A stretch of 64,000 nucleotides of DNA from Carposina sasakii (GCA_014607495.2 CP053170.1:9920001-9984000), one strand, 5' to 3'; positions 47,531-56,895 are shown, counted from the stretch's first letter. Translations and numbers: made by a program. The notes: a model not told the origin generated them from the letters alone.

Positions 47531-47697
47531 TTCATATCTGACGGAAAATCCGTCGCGTATTTGTCGGTCGCGTTACGTCAGAACAGGCAAATATATGACA
47601 AGACATTCAACCTTTCACACTCAACCGATGATGTGTTAGTGCATTTGCCTGTACCTGGAGATACGCTCGACGCATCTTCCGTCAGATATGAGCCGAC
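47531..47697. mobile_element. MITE with TCATATCTGACGGAA ends
   Basis: GGTTCATATCTGACGGAAAA at the left is inverted as TTCCGTCAGATATGAGCC at the right. An inner CAGGCAAATA is inverted as CATTTGCCTG. It immediately follows, and probably truncated, the family B MITE. Confidence 0.7.
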
Positions 47698-47879
47698 CCT
47701 TACACAAGACGCGTCTTTGCATGAAAAGTCGGCTAAAGCGCTCCTGCCTTGTACTACAAATGAATGACGCTAATATTTCTGTTTTACAGCTAGATTTCTT
47801 TTCCTTGCTAATAATGTGTGCCGAGTCGAAGGTTGTAGAGTGCATTTCATATAATAATTCTTATGCCTGTGTGGCGTTT

Positions 47880-48150
47880 GGAACGCGGCCCAAAATTATC
47901 GGGTGCGTGTAAACCCGAACCTTATTCGCCCGGCTTCACCGGACGACAGGTCGGTAGCTCCGCGTGCCATAGACGATAGAGGTCTCACCAGGGATTTGGT
48001 ATCTCTATGGGTCTCACGCCTGTACATTGTCTTCGCCATACACCGCCACTTTCTCTTTCGGGACCTCTCCCGAGCGCGGCATTTTGTAGCACATTCTGCG
48101 GTGATTCTGCGGCGCGACGTCAGACCGAGCGGTCGTGTATATAGCATTTA
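47880..48150. other. GC-rich stretch of unknown nature
   Basis: About 250 bp of unusually GC-rich sequence, open on both strands for 82-83 codons (Arg-rich on one strand). I see no splice sites joining it to a neighbour and no domain. It may be a fragment of a mobile element or an old exon. Confidence 0.3.
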
Positions 48151-48289
48151 GTATTATTGTAACTGTGTTAATTGGTAGTATATTATACCTCTACCTACGC
48201 AACAACGTGTACTCTTTAATACATCCCACGTACGAGTTGGCTTCAGTAAGGGACCCAGGCGCCTCATCCGCAGCGCCTTCATTCCCAAA

Positions 48290-48372
48290 CCTGATTTCGG
48301 ACCTAACATTTTTTGTATTTAGTGAAACAGAAGATGATCATACACATAGTAACTAGCGCCTTCACCATCGGA
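48290..48372. mobile_element. MITE family E fragment next to the protease-homologue stop codon
   Basis: CTGATTTCGGACCTAACATT...TTTTGTATTTAGTG and CACATAGTAACTAGCGCCTT match the family. It ends 15 bp before the stop codon (minus strand), so it forms the start of the 3' untranslated region. Confidence 0.6.
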
Positions 48373-48386
48373 ACTATACAGTCCAC

Positions 48387-48551
48387 TTACAACAGCTGAA
48401 CCTTCTTCTCCCCGACCCTGAGCAGCCAATCAGCTTGCGTGGCCACCTTGGTGAAGACAGCTGGCTGGTCAGGCAGGTCGCAGCGTTTGGCGCTGAACGA
48501 AAGGATCCCCACCAGGAGGCCCTCACTGATGGCTGGTCCACCCGCGTCGTG
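48387..48551 (-). CDS. Protease homologue exon 8 (Ser-site region, C-terminus)
   Basis: The acceptor is CATTACAG. The peptide HDAGGPAISEGLLVGILSFS then AKRCDLPDQPAVFTKVATQA and DWLLRVGEKKVQLL ends in TAA at 48,387-48,389. The nucleophile Ser is Ala (A363), and the preceding Gly is His. Confidence 0.9.
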   Translation of the reverse strand, partial: HDAGGPAISEGLLVGILSFSAKRCDLPDQPAVFTKVATQADWLLRVGEKKVQLL

Positions 48552-51500
48552 CTGTAATGGTTCAGAAAGACCCATGGAGACATGTGAACACTGTCTGTCG
48601 ATTGTGGGGATTGTATAGATTTTAAAAGACCTATGGAGAAAGGATCTTAAAGACTGTCGATTGTGAGCGAATTGTCATGAAAAGAAATCAATAGATATTG
48701 TGAGAAACAATATTAGAAAACTCTTGTTTTACTGAGAGACACGAACGAATAGCATGAAATGGTCTTTTAGGCGAGTAGTTAGTTAGAGAATAGGTAAATA
48801 GACATATTCTTTGGTAGAGAAGCACAAAAAGATTTCCATAGGAACGAGGTAAAAGGAGGATTTAGAAGTTTACGAGGACGAAGTAGTACATATAGGTATA
48901 ACATTTTTTTAACACTTACATTGCAGACATTCTTGGCCTTCGATATAAACCCGGCGCAGAAGTTGTGGTGAGTCACCAGGTCCCTGGAATAGGAGGCACA
49001 AAAATATTAAAAGAAACACTTCATTACATGTAAGTACGCGTAGTAAAGACGACGAATCGCTAAAATTGGCGATTTTTCTCAGCCATTACAATATATAGGA
49101 AAGTGATATTTAATAATCGAATTCTATACTAATATTATTCACTTTCTGTGGTTGCAGAAACACGATTCATAGCCTTTTTTACGATAGAAAATTGTGTTAA
49201 AGATACCTCTATTTTATCAAATTTGTTCATTTTACAGGCAAATCAGAGCGCTTTAAGCCGCAATTTTTATATCAATAGACTTGTCTAAACAAATTCTAAA
49301 ACAGTAGGTAGGTACCTTTTACTTCTCTTTCCACACTATGATATTATGATATGAACTGACCAAGCAGCCTATCGGCTATCTTTTTGACAGTTCATAATAA
49401 TGATAATCGTGATAATTACTCATGAACCTTAATGAACTGGAAGTGGCTTGTGTGTGAGTTACCAAATCTTTAGTCAAGGCAATATGCCACTTCCATTTGA
49501 TTGCTGGGCTACTTGAACCTTCGCCGACTGTTGAGGAAAAGAAATTACCTTCCATATTTCTCCATACAGTCGTGCGTGTTGTAAACAGGCAGGGTTACTT
49601 TTTGAAGGAGCACGTCTCCACCGTCACCGCCTGTAGCCTGAAAGCATCATGGCATCATGGTCAGTCTCGTGACAGCATTACGTCATACTATTCTATTATA
49701 TAGAGTACCTATTAGGTCGTCACGTCAGCTTGAGTTAAGTAAGATCTAGAGTATCAAAGACAACTTTTTTTGTACGTTATAATTCTTTCTAAGTCAGGGT
49801 TCTTTAAGCCTACTTACTCGTACATTGCAAAAGGAAAGGAAGGGTTATGATTTTAGCAGTCTTTGTAGATTTACGATATAACCCCTTGTAAGCTCACACA
49901 CAACTTACAACCTATTTATTAATTGTTTTTACAGATGTTCCACTATAGTGAACGAAGTGATGATTGTTAATTAGGATTCTTTCCGCTTCAACCTACAGTT
50001 TTTCCAAAAAGCTATTCATAAGTCAAAACACTTACCAAAACCGAACCCCACCCATAAAACGTGATATTAGCGGAATCAATTAAAACAGGGTTCTTGGAGA
50101 TTGGTACAACTTTCACGGTGGGTCCCATGGTGATGTTCTTGTGGACCTTCATAACTGCCAGGTTGTGCTCCAAGGTCTCCGGCCTGTAGTTTGGGTGGAA
50201 GAAGATGTCCGTGACCCGCAGGACCTCGCCCCCTGACGTGGCGTTTGTAGAGCCCACTCTCACTGTCAGCATTTTCACGTATTCGCGGAAGAAGCGGTTG
50301 TTGTATTGTCTGGGGGGCCACAATTAATTTGGTATAAGACTTGCGGAAGAAAATGTATTAGACTTTGATGAGGACGAGGCAAAAGACTGGAACTTGTATT
50401 GGAATGCAGGTACTAAATAGAAATGTGTGGTGAGTCCGAGTACCTAATGGACCCAAAAGTCACCTGCCCGTGGTGCACCCTGCTATACAGGGTGTTTGTG
50501 ACAGCCAGGCAAATATTGATATGGCAACTTCAGACCATGTTTCTGAGTCGAAAACTAATGAAAAGTTTCACAGCAAAATTCCAAAATCTTCCGACTTATT
50601 TTTCATTTTTCGGAAAAAAAAGTATTTCGTTTAAGTAGGCCTAGGATAATGACATGAAAACAAAGTATAACTCAAAACCCATTGTTTAGTGTACTTGTTC
50701 AGTATTTGCCTGGCTGTCACACACACCCTATATAAGAGACGAGGCTCTCGAAAATATTTTCAATTGGATTCTTCACCTATTGTTGTTGTATTTGTGTCCA
50801 AAAGTTGTGGTAGACTCACACTCCTACCTACTCTCCAATACCCACCATTACGAATTAAACTCTTAGACATCTAAGCTTATAGATCACTATAAGTACCTAC
50901 ACTACAGTCAGGGTTTTTGAGTTGCAGCAAATGCAGACTTACAGCTGCAAGCAATGCGCAGCGGTCAGGAACGAGTTAGAGTCGATCAGTACGGCTCCAC
51001 ACCACAGCTGCTTGTTGACCAGCAGGGCAGCCATGTACGGGGTCTCCGCGCCGGTGACGGTCTCATCCGCATTGAAGATGCGACGGTAGCGCCGGTCCAT
51101 CGGTGGTAAGACTGGTGGAGGAACCGCTGTAAGATCAAACGATGAGGTTAGCTGAGTATGAGTAGGGCATATCCTGGCAAAATCCTTGGCTTATCAATAA
51201 AAGTGACATTCACTCGGAAGCTGCAACAGCAATACCTACCTACACACATAAACATAAGTATACAGGTTGATTTTTGGTCGTCAACGTTCCCGAAAACTAC
51301 GGAATCTCCTCATAATCACGATCATTTTTCTCCATGGAAGCATACCTGGGAAGTGTCCGGTTCCCAAGATATTAGGGTCCAAAGTTGAGTAAATAGACTG
51401 CGTTTTTCTGCATAAATGCACATAGACGCGCGTAGCAAGATTTTTTCACGAGAAACAATTAATATCTGTACATGAAAAAACTAGCATAAACCCTGGACAC

Positions 51501-54497
51501 TATAAATTTCGCCCGATCAAGTAATTAAAATTAAAAAAAAAATTACACCATTTCCCAGCATTTTTTTGGCATAAGCTTACTTTATTTGATCTATAGAGTA
51601 CGTACCCTTCTTTAAGGGTGACAACGAAAAACACCCTGTATATGGCTGTGTTTCTGAAATGGGGTAGCCAGAACTGCAGCATTGTAAAGGAGATCACAAG
51701 CCACGTTCAGCATAGCGGGGATAGTTGTAATAAATCAATTGCTAGTTCATAGCCTACCTATCAATTTTCGAGATGATTCATTTTCACAAGAGATCCAGTG
51801 GTTAAGACGTGCACCTTCCAAGCGGGAGGCGTAAGTTCGATCCCGGTCACGGGCCTGTACCAATAAATTTATTTTATGTACAGATTTTAATATTGCAAAA
51901 TTGTCACTTAGCTCGTGCCTCGGAAAGCACGTAAAACCGTTGGTCCTGCGCCTGATCTCTCCTTACAATTTTCTATTTTCCCCGCTTCTCTGATAGATTT
52001 TTGCGTAAGCTCCGTTACTTACCTGTGGTGGTGACTTCCAGCGGTTTTGCCTTCGCCGTGGTCGTCTGGACAACTGGCGATTTCTTCTTCTTTTTCTCTG
52101 CTTTAGTGGTAGCCTTTATAGTTTCCCCCAGCACGGCTGGTACTCCAGCGTATTGCCAGACGTTCTTCTCCATGCCTCTGCGTTCGATAATCTCACTGCG
52201 CACTGTCAATGAAAAACTTGGCGTTTAGACAAAGATGTTCTTGCGATGAAAGTGAATTCGAGTATACCTTAGGATCTAAAGGCAACCTCACCTCCTGTGG
52301 TGCACCCTGCTCTCTGACGCTTAATAGATTTTAAACTTAATTAGAACGGCACGAAAACATTTCCGTATTCGTTACCGGTCCCTAGATTGTTGTATTTGTA
52401 CCCGAAAAGCGGTGGTAGGCTCACCCCTTATCACATGGGACACACTCTTAATAGGCTAACTAATAGGTGAATTGCACGCGTATGATGAATTTGGTGTGAG
52501 CGAGACGTCTCACTTTTAAACGTCATACTCACAGAGCTATTAATAACTAGATAAACTAAGTATATGTAATAAAATGATTAATAAAGAAATGGAAAAAAAT
52601 CTTCACCCGATATACTCGTATGTACTTTGGATGTAAAAATAGACGTTTAAGAATTAGAATAGACACTTCGTTCTCAAGCCAGACTAAGTGAATTAGGGCT
52701 GATAGAAGTGGTTTGCAATCCCTTTTTACTCACCAAGTTGAAACACTTACCTTGTCTAGTTATTATTTGGCTCTGTGGATTTGACGTTTAAAAGCTTTTA
52801 AGTGTGAGATAATATCTCGCTCTCACCAAATTTTATCATACGCGTGCTGCTTTGCCAATAACAAGCTTATGTACTTACCTACCAATTATAAGTAGGTACG
52901 AGTAGGTACATACCATTATTTTTGCAAACATCTGTCATTATTTTTTTATTTATGCTAAGAATACAGGGTGTTTTTTCGTTGCCACCCTTACCGATGGGTA
53001 CGTACTCTATACACCAAATAAAGTAAGTTTATGCCAAAAAAAATGCTGGGAAAAGATGTAAATATTTTTTTTTTTTTTTTCGAATTTCATCATCGGGCGA
53101 AATTTATAGTGTCCTGTGTTTATGCTAGTTTTATCATAGACAGATATTAATAATTTCTCGTGAAAAAATCTTGCTACGCGCGTCTATGTGCATTTATGCA
53201 GAAAAACGCAGTCTATTGACTAAACTTTCGACCCTAATATCTTGGGTACTAGACACTTCTCAGGTATGCTTGACGACCAAAAATCATCCTGTATATGTCA
53301 GAAGATTACTTTCGCGATTATAATATTAGTAAGGATTGGGATAAAGGTTTAGGTATAATCCAACTCACTTTCATCCCAAAGCATATTCTTTTGTACCCAC
53401 TGAGATGGAAAAGTTACGGCCCGATTTATTTGCCTCAAAATCGTCATGAACACATTCTGTTTTGATCCCAATTTAGGCCCCGGCTTATCAGTACCAGCTT
53501 CATTAACGGGAGTAGAAGGGAGATCAGGAGCGCGAGAACGAGTACCTGCGCCAAAGAATGGAACATATTTACAGGGTGTTTTTTGTCGCCAACGTTTCTG
53601 AATACTACGCAATCTCCTCATCATCACTAACATTTTTCTCCATGAAAGCGTCTGGTTTCCAAGATAAGCGGTTAATCAAGATAAAGTAGAGTTATCAGAT
53701 TCAATCAGATCTTTGCAGAAATATATCATCTACATATATTGTAACAAACATTTAACTATCTCGATAAAAAATTAAAAATTACCAATGAAAAAAAAACCAA
53801 CGTAAACATTAGAGAACATTGTGCACAACCAAGCCAATAAAAAAAAATTGTCTATAAAATGGAAATCATTTCCCAGTAATGTTTTTGGCATAAACTGAAT
53901 GTACGTATTTGATGTAGCCCTCGTAAACAGTGGCAACGAAAAAACACTCTGTACATTGGGCCCATTCCTTCTTCCAACTCTTTACCCACGTTGATTTAGA
54001 ACAGGTTTTTGAGCGGATACAACTTGCAACCTAAATACTAAACCAATATTGATGAAACTTGTTAGGTGTATTGATAGCTGGGTACCCAGTTTTGGATAGG
54101 CAATAGGCACACTACTCGTACTAACGTGAATATTTGCTATGTAGGTGTATTCCCATGTACAGTAAAGTATTAAAAAAGTTCGGTTAAGCGTGTCCATCTA
54201 TTTAGAACTTAAAACCCTGGAAATATCTTTACCTTTAGTATATTCTTAACCTTTGGATCGCACCCTACCACTAACAAACAGAAGTGTTCGTCAAAAACCA
54301 GAAAATAATGTCAAACACGTTTGTTTCGACAATGTCAAGAGAAAGAATCGAAGATTCCTTGCTTATCGAAGAATAGGAAACTCACACTCAGCTTCAGCCA
54401 GTCGGTCTCGTTCCTCCAAAGAGGTCAACTCCCTGTGAGGTTCACTGCTGACAGCTGCCAGCAGCAGCAGCACGGGCAGTACACGTACTTCCAACAT
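48387..54497 (-). CDS. Secreted S1 serine protease homologue, catalytically inactivated (8 exons)
   Basis: CDS exons on the minus strand: 54386-54497, 53369-53545, 52023-52202, 50943-51126, 50036-50309, 49549-49637, 48920-48983 and 48387-48551. They total 1,245 nt, 414 residues, all GT-AG with compatible phases. Residues 1-18 (MLEVRVLPVLLLLAAVSS) are a signal peptide. A pro-region of about 155 residues has a Lys run and Thr-rich tail and only one Cys (C38), so there is no clip domain. The protease-like domain starts at YRR|IFNAD (I173). His is kept in TAAHC (H214). The Asp site reads HNLAVMKV (N267) and GDSGGP is HDAGGP (A363). GWG and the six conserved domain cysteines remain. Three N-glycosylation sequons lie in exon 5. 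Insect protease homologues act as cofactors in haemolymph cascades or bind ligands; the role here is unknown. An ATTAAA at 48,215-48,220 is a possible poly(A) signal. Confidence 0.9.
48920..48983 (-). CDS. Protease homologue exon 7
   Basis: A 64-bp exon coding DLVTHHNFCAGFISKAKNVCN, with the FCAGF motif (C182 equivalent) and the C191-equivalent Cys. Acceptor CTATTCCAG, donor CAAT|GTAAGT in phase 0. The position corresponding to the trypsin specificity Asp (189) is Asn. Confidence 0.85.
49549..49637 (-). CDS. Protease homologue exon 6
   Basis: It encodes ATGGDGGDVLLQKVTLPVYN and THDCMEKYG, then splits an Arg codon (GGAAG|GTAATT). The LQKVTLPV..C pattern is the usual stretch after GWG in S1 proteases and supplies the C168 equivalent. 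The acceptor is ATGCTTTCAG. Confidence 0.85.
50036..50309 (-). CDS. Protease homologue exon 5 (Asp-site region)
   Basis: It encodes QYNNRFFREYVKMLTVRVGS to NITFYGWGSVL. The DIALL-type motif is HNLAVMKV, giving Asn at the catalytic Asp position. It carries sequons at N240, N276 and N299, and the GWG motif. Donor TTTTG|GTAAGT, phase 0. Confidence 0.9.
50486..50730. mobile_element. Palindromic MITE with TACAGGGTGTTTGTGACAGC ends
   Basis: TACAGGGTGTTTGTGACAGC...CAGGCAAATATTG is inverted as CAGTATTTGCCTGGCTGTCA...CACACACCCTA. It lies in the intron between exons 4 and 5 of the protease homologue. Confidence 0.8.
50943..51126 (-). CDS. Protease homologue exon 4 (activation site and His motif)
   Basis: The acceptor is TTGATCTTACAG. 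The peptide VPPPVLPPMDRRYRR|IFNAD has the would-be activation cleavage after R172. It then runs ETVTGAETPYMAALLVNKQL, WCGAVLIDSN and SFLTAAHCLQ. The TAAHC His box and the C199-C215 pair (chymotrypsin C42-C58) are intact. Donor AGCT|GTAAGT. Confidence 0.9.
51261..51640. mobile_element. Non-autonomous element, family I (TACAGGKTGATTTTTGGTCG)
   Basis: It starts TACAGGTTGATTTTTGGTCG and ends GACAACGAAAAACACCCTGTA (short inverted ends), flanked by TA. The inner phrases TAGGGTCCAAAGTTGAGTAA, TTTCTGCATAAATGCACATA and ACTATAAATTTCGCCCGATC are shared with 52,962, 53,570, 59,862 and 60,583. It lies in intron 3 of the protease homologue. Confidence 0.8.
51789..51972 (+). mobile_element. tRNA-related SINE
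   Basis: GATCCAGTGGTTAAGACGTG (A-box-like) and CGTAAGTTCGATCCCGGTCA (B-box-like) are followed by TGTACAGATTTTAATATTG, TCGTGCCTCGGAAAGCACGT and CCGTTGGTCCTGCGCCTGAT. These phrases are typical of a widespread lepidopteran SINE. Only one copy is in the window. Confidence 0.6.
52474..52847. mobile_element. MITE family H, second copy with a SINE piece inside
   Basis: The ends GCACGCGTATGATGAATTTG and ACCAAATTTTATCATACGCG are inverted. Relative to the 22,525 copy, about 50 bp (52,569-52,619) interrupts the AAGTGTATGTACTTTG region. That piece carries the TTAATAAAGAAATGGAAAAA tail of the tRNA-derived SINE. Confidence 0.75.
52962..53293. mobile_element. Non-autonomous element, family I, inverted
   Basis: It starts TACAGGGTGTTTTTTCGTTG and ends GACCAAAAATCATCCTGTA. 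The central AAAAATCTTGCTACGCGCGT and TATTGACTAAACTTTCGACC match family I on the other strand. It lies in intron 2 of the protease homologue. Confidence 0.8.
53570..53953. mobile_element. Non-autonomous element, family I, diverged, abutting exon 2
   Basis: It starts TACAGGGTGTTTTTTGTCGC and ends GGCAACGAAAAAACACTCTGTA. The interior is diverged but keeps CTCCTCATCATCACTAACAT and a TTTGGCATAAAC block. Its left end lies 25 bp from the first base of protease-homologue exon 2, inside the acceptor region. Confidence 0.75.
54386..54497 (-). CDS. Protease homologue exon 1 (signal peptide)
   Basis: ATG at 54,497, hydrophobic core LPVLLLLAAVSS, then EPHRELTSLEERDRLAEAE. The donor GAGT|GTGAGT leaves one base, completing a Cys codon with exon 2. 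It contains no methionine after the first and is short, so it would be missed by length-filtered scans. Confidence 0.82.
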
Positions 54498-54617
54498 ACT
54501 GGAAGATATTAAGAAATTGCACGCTGAATGCCGTAGGTTCAAACGTTCAAACCGTGGAAACCTGATAACGATGTGCGTTTTCGTGTCATAAGGTTCTGGA
54601 TGTTTCTAAAGGTATAC

Positions 54618-54625
54618 TTATATAT
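54618..54625 (-). promoter_or_regulatory. Possible TATA box of the protease homologue
   Basis: TATATAAG on the minus strand lies about 125 bp upstream of the ATG at 54,497. A start about 30 bp downstream would give a leader of about 90 nt. Only 10 bp further upstream begins LINE-derived sequence. Confidence 0.4.
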
Positions 54626-54634
54626 TAATAGCCG

Positions 54635-54872
54635 CGTGGTGCCGGCAGAGTAGAATTCGTACCACCCCATGTCTGCCCGTGGGTATCGTACGAGGCGATT
54701 AAGGGTGTCCGGGAGGTGGGCAGCAGCGCCTCCCGTGTTGACAACATAGTCCAAAGTACAAACTGCGGTCATAGCATGGTGACTATGGGGAAATACCCCC
54801 CATGGCAGTCTTGTGGCGTGCCCTGGGGGAGGCCTACGTCCAGCAGTGGACTGCAATAGGCTGATGATGATG
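54635..54872 (+). mobile_element. LINE 3'-region fragment, family D
   Basis: GTGGGTATCGTACGAGGCGA, GTTGACAACATAGTCCAAAG and CATGGCAGTCTTGTGGCGTG are followed by GGCCTACGTCCAGCAGTGGA and a TGATGATGATG tail. It is the longest family D copy here. The minus-strand open frame over it is a shadow. Confidence 0.75.
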
Positions 54873-55172
54873 ATGTATTAATGTAGTATTTCGAAATTTA
54901 TTTATTTTTTTAGAGGTATTTTCTATTATATTTATCTAACTAAATACTTCACCTTATTTTTTACTGCAACTCAGAACAATTTACGCCCATATAAGTATAT
55001 TTAAGTTTGTAATACTTGTGTGTACTTATTTTATTATATTACAGCATTAAATTGAAATAAAAGTAAAATATACTTACTGCGTAATAAATAATGTTAAAAT
55101 ATCGAAAAGTTATAACACTCGACCTCGATAAACCATTTAAATAAAAACAATAAAGTAAATACAAACACATGT

Positions 55173-55178
55173 TTTATT
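55173..55178 (-). terminator. Poly(A) signal of the glycine-rich protein gene
   Basis: AATAAA on the minus strand lies 122 bp past the TAA at 55,300. It is the first canonical signal downstream of the stop codon. Confidence 0.55.
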
Positions 55179-55299
55179 GCAGCTGAAAAATACATACAAG
55201 AATAGAATCACCAATGGAAGTTTCAGACATTTTTACATGGAAAAAATGATGAAGAATTCTTAAAATAGGACGCCATTTTCAATTTTAGTTGCATGCTTT

Positions 55300-56864
55300 T
55301 TAGCCGATGAGTTTGCCTCCCCATGCGCCGCCATAGCCGAGTCCGCCCCAGCCTAAACCGCCGACGCCGACGCCGAGTCCCTTGGCTCCCAGGCCGAGGC
55401 CACCCCAGCCCACACTGCTGACCACTGGGCTGATGATGGGGACCGTTCGGACGATGGGCTGGACGAGGGGAATGGAAGCGACTTTGGGAATTATGGGTGT
55501 GGCAATGACGCTGCTGGTGGCAATACCTGTAATAAATATAAATACAAATAAAGAAACAGTACACACATAGGTAACCAAAGGAGCCTACATGATCAGCCAC
55601 GAAGAGAAAAATATCAGTGTGAAGTTGCTCTTCGCCTGCTTGGTTAGATTTTAACATCTTTTCGCATTGACGTTCATTCGTTATTAGCACTGGTGTTGGC
55701 GACTGACTGGTAGTGCGACCTTTTTGATACCGTTCTATTATATTTTTTGATACTGTCTTTTTTGGCACTGACTCTTCAAGTCAGTTGCTTTTGTCCATTG
55801 ATCTGATCTGTGTATATTATACTTTGTAAGATTATAATTATCTTAAATAATACGTTTTGCCACTACATTCCATCGTTTCATTCAATTATACAGTCCACGC
55901 TATCCATTAGTTATCAACTGGATATAGGAAAATACCCCCCCATGGCAGTCTTGTGGCGTGCCCTGGGGGTGGCCTACGTCCAGCAGTGGACTGCTATAGG
56001 CTAATGATGATGATGATAGGAAAATGACATGATACAATCAATATGGTCAGTAACAAAACAAATAAATTCGCTTAGGTACCTGTCACAGTCAAAATATATA
56101 AATTTTTACACAAATATGTTTATAAAAACTGCTTACCACCACCCCATCCAAGGCCTCCGAGGCCGTAGCCGCCGATGCCACCAATACCAATCGGGGCTGG
56201 GTTGGAGGCCACCACTCCCACCAGAGCTAGAACTGCCAACTGAAAGAGAGTTTCAGGATATAATAATAAGTAACAAGTAAATTATGTACTAAATATCGAG
56301 ATCAAATTCGTGGTTTGTAGAATGAATGATCTAAAAATGTAAAAAAAATAAATAAATGACAAATAAATTCAAGAAATCATCAAATTACAAGGCATTTGAT
56401 TAATGAAGAAAATCATGAAGTATAAAATAGGACAGATCGCACAAAACTATTATGTACTCTTAGTCCATAGTAGAGAGCATTCCTATTTGTAACCATTAAT
56501 TGAAGGCGGCGATAGTCACGCCCATTATCCCCCAAAGAGGTTAGGCAGAAGTGTGCAATTTACACACCCACTTTTCACCTATTAGCCTAGTCCCATGTGG
56601 TAAGGGGTGAGCCTACCGCTAGCTACCGGTAGAAAAATTTCTTAAAATTATAGATCATCATCATCATCATCATTTACAACCCTGAGAAGTCCACTGTTGG
56701 ACGTAAGCCTCCCCCAACAACCTCCACTCCGACCGGTCGGAAGCAGCCTGCATCCAACCGAATTATAGTAGATACTTATGATATTTGAAATTACGAGTAG
56801 TCCTAATCCTGCTCGTTCAATCCAGGATTGAAATAACAAATAAAATACTCACAGCGCACTTCAT
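55300..56864 (-). CDS. Secreted glycine-rich cuticle-type protein (3 exons)
   Basis: CDS exons on the minus strand: 56853-56864, 56137-56239 and 55300-55526, 342 nt, 113 residues. Exon 1 codes only MKCA before GTGAGT, a common layout in insect cuticle genes where the signal peptide is split early. The signal peptide is MKCALAVLALVGVVAS. Next comes NPAPIGIGGIGGYGLGGLGW, a Ile/Val/Pro-rich middle (VIATPIIPKVASIPLVQPIV, RTVPIISPVVSSVGWG), and a Gly-Leu-Trp tail (GLGVGVGGLGWGGLGYGGAW). There is no chitin-binding R&R consensus, so I call it a glycine-rich structural or cuticle-type protein by composition. It has a TATA box at 56,922-56,930 and a poly(A) signal at 55,173. Introns are short. It lies tandem to the protease homologue, which starts 0.8 kb downstream, with no sign of a functional link. 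Confidence 0.85.
55928..56015 (+). mobile_element. LINE 3' end, family D, in an intron
   Basis: CATGGCAGTCTTGTGGCGTG, then GGTGGCCTACGTCCAGCAGT and a TGATGATGATGATA tail. It is truncated at the 5' side and lies in intron 2 of the glycine-rich gene. Confidence 0.75.
56648..56762 (-). mobile_element. RTE-like LINE 3' end
   Basis: On the minus strand, GGTTGGATGCAGGCTGCTTC, CGACCGGTCGGAGTGGAGGT...TGTTGGGGGAGGCTTAC and a long ATGATGATGATGATGAT tail. It lies in intron 1 of the glycine-rich gene. Same family as 58,085. Confidence 0.8.
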
Positions 56865-56895
56865 ATTGAGATGTTTAGTTTGATTGCACAACTGA

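Noticed and set aside
50939..50945. Exon 4 of the protease homologue ending further right at a CAG
   Set aside because: Only the CT|GTAAGT donor after 50,943 gives the phase that continues into QYNNRFF of exon 5.
54539..54856. 105-codon minus-strand open frame upstream of the protease homologue
   Set aside because: It lies in a LINE family D fragment and has no start or splice link to the gene.
55223..55768. 181-codon minus-strand open frame, one of the longest in the window
   Set aside because: It reads the glycine-rich exon in another frame and runs through its intron. The HRPNGPHHQPSG-type composition is an off-frame translation of the real exon.
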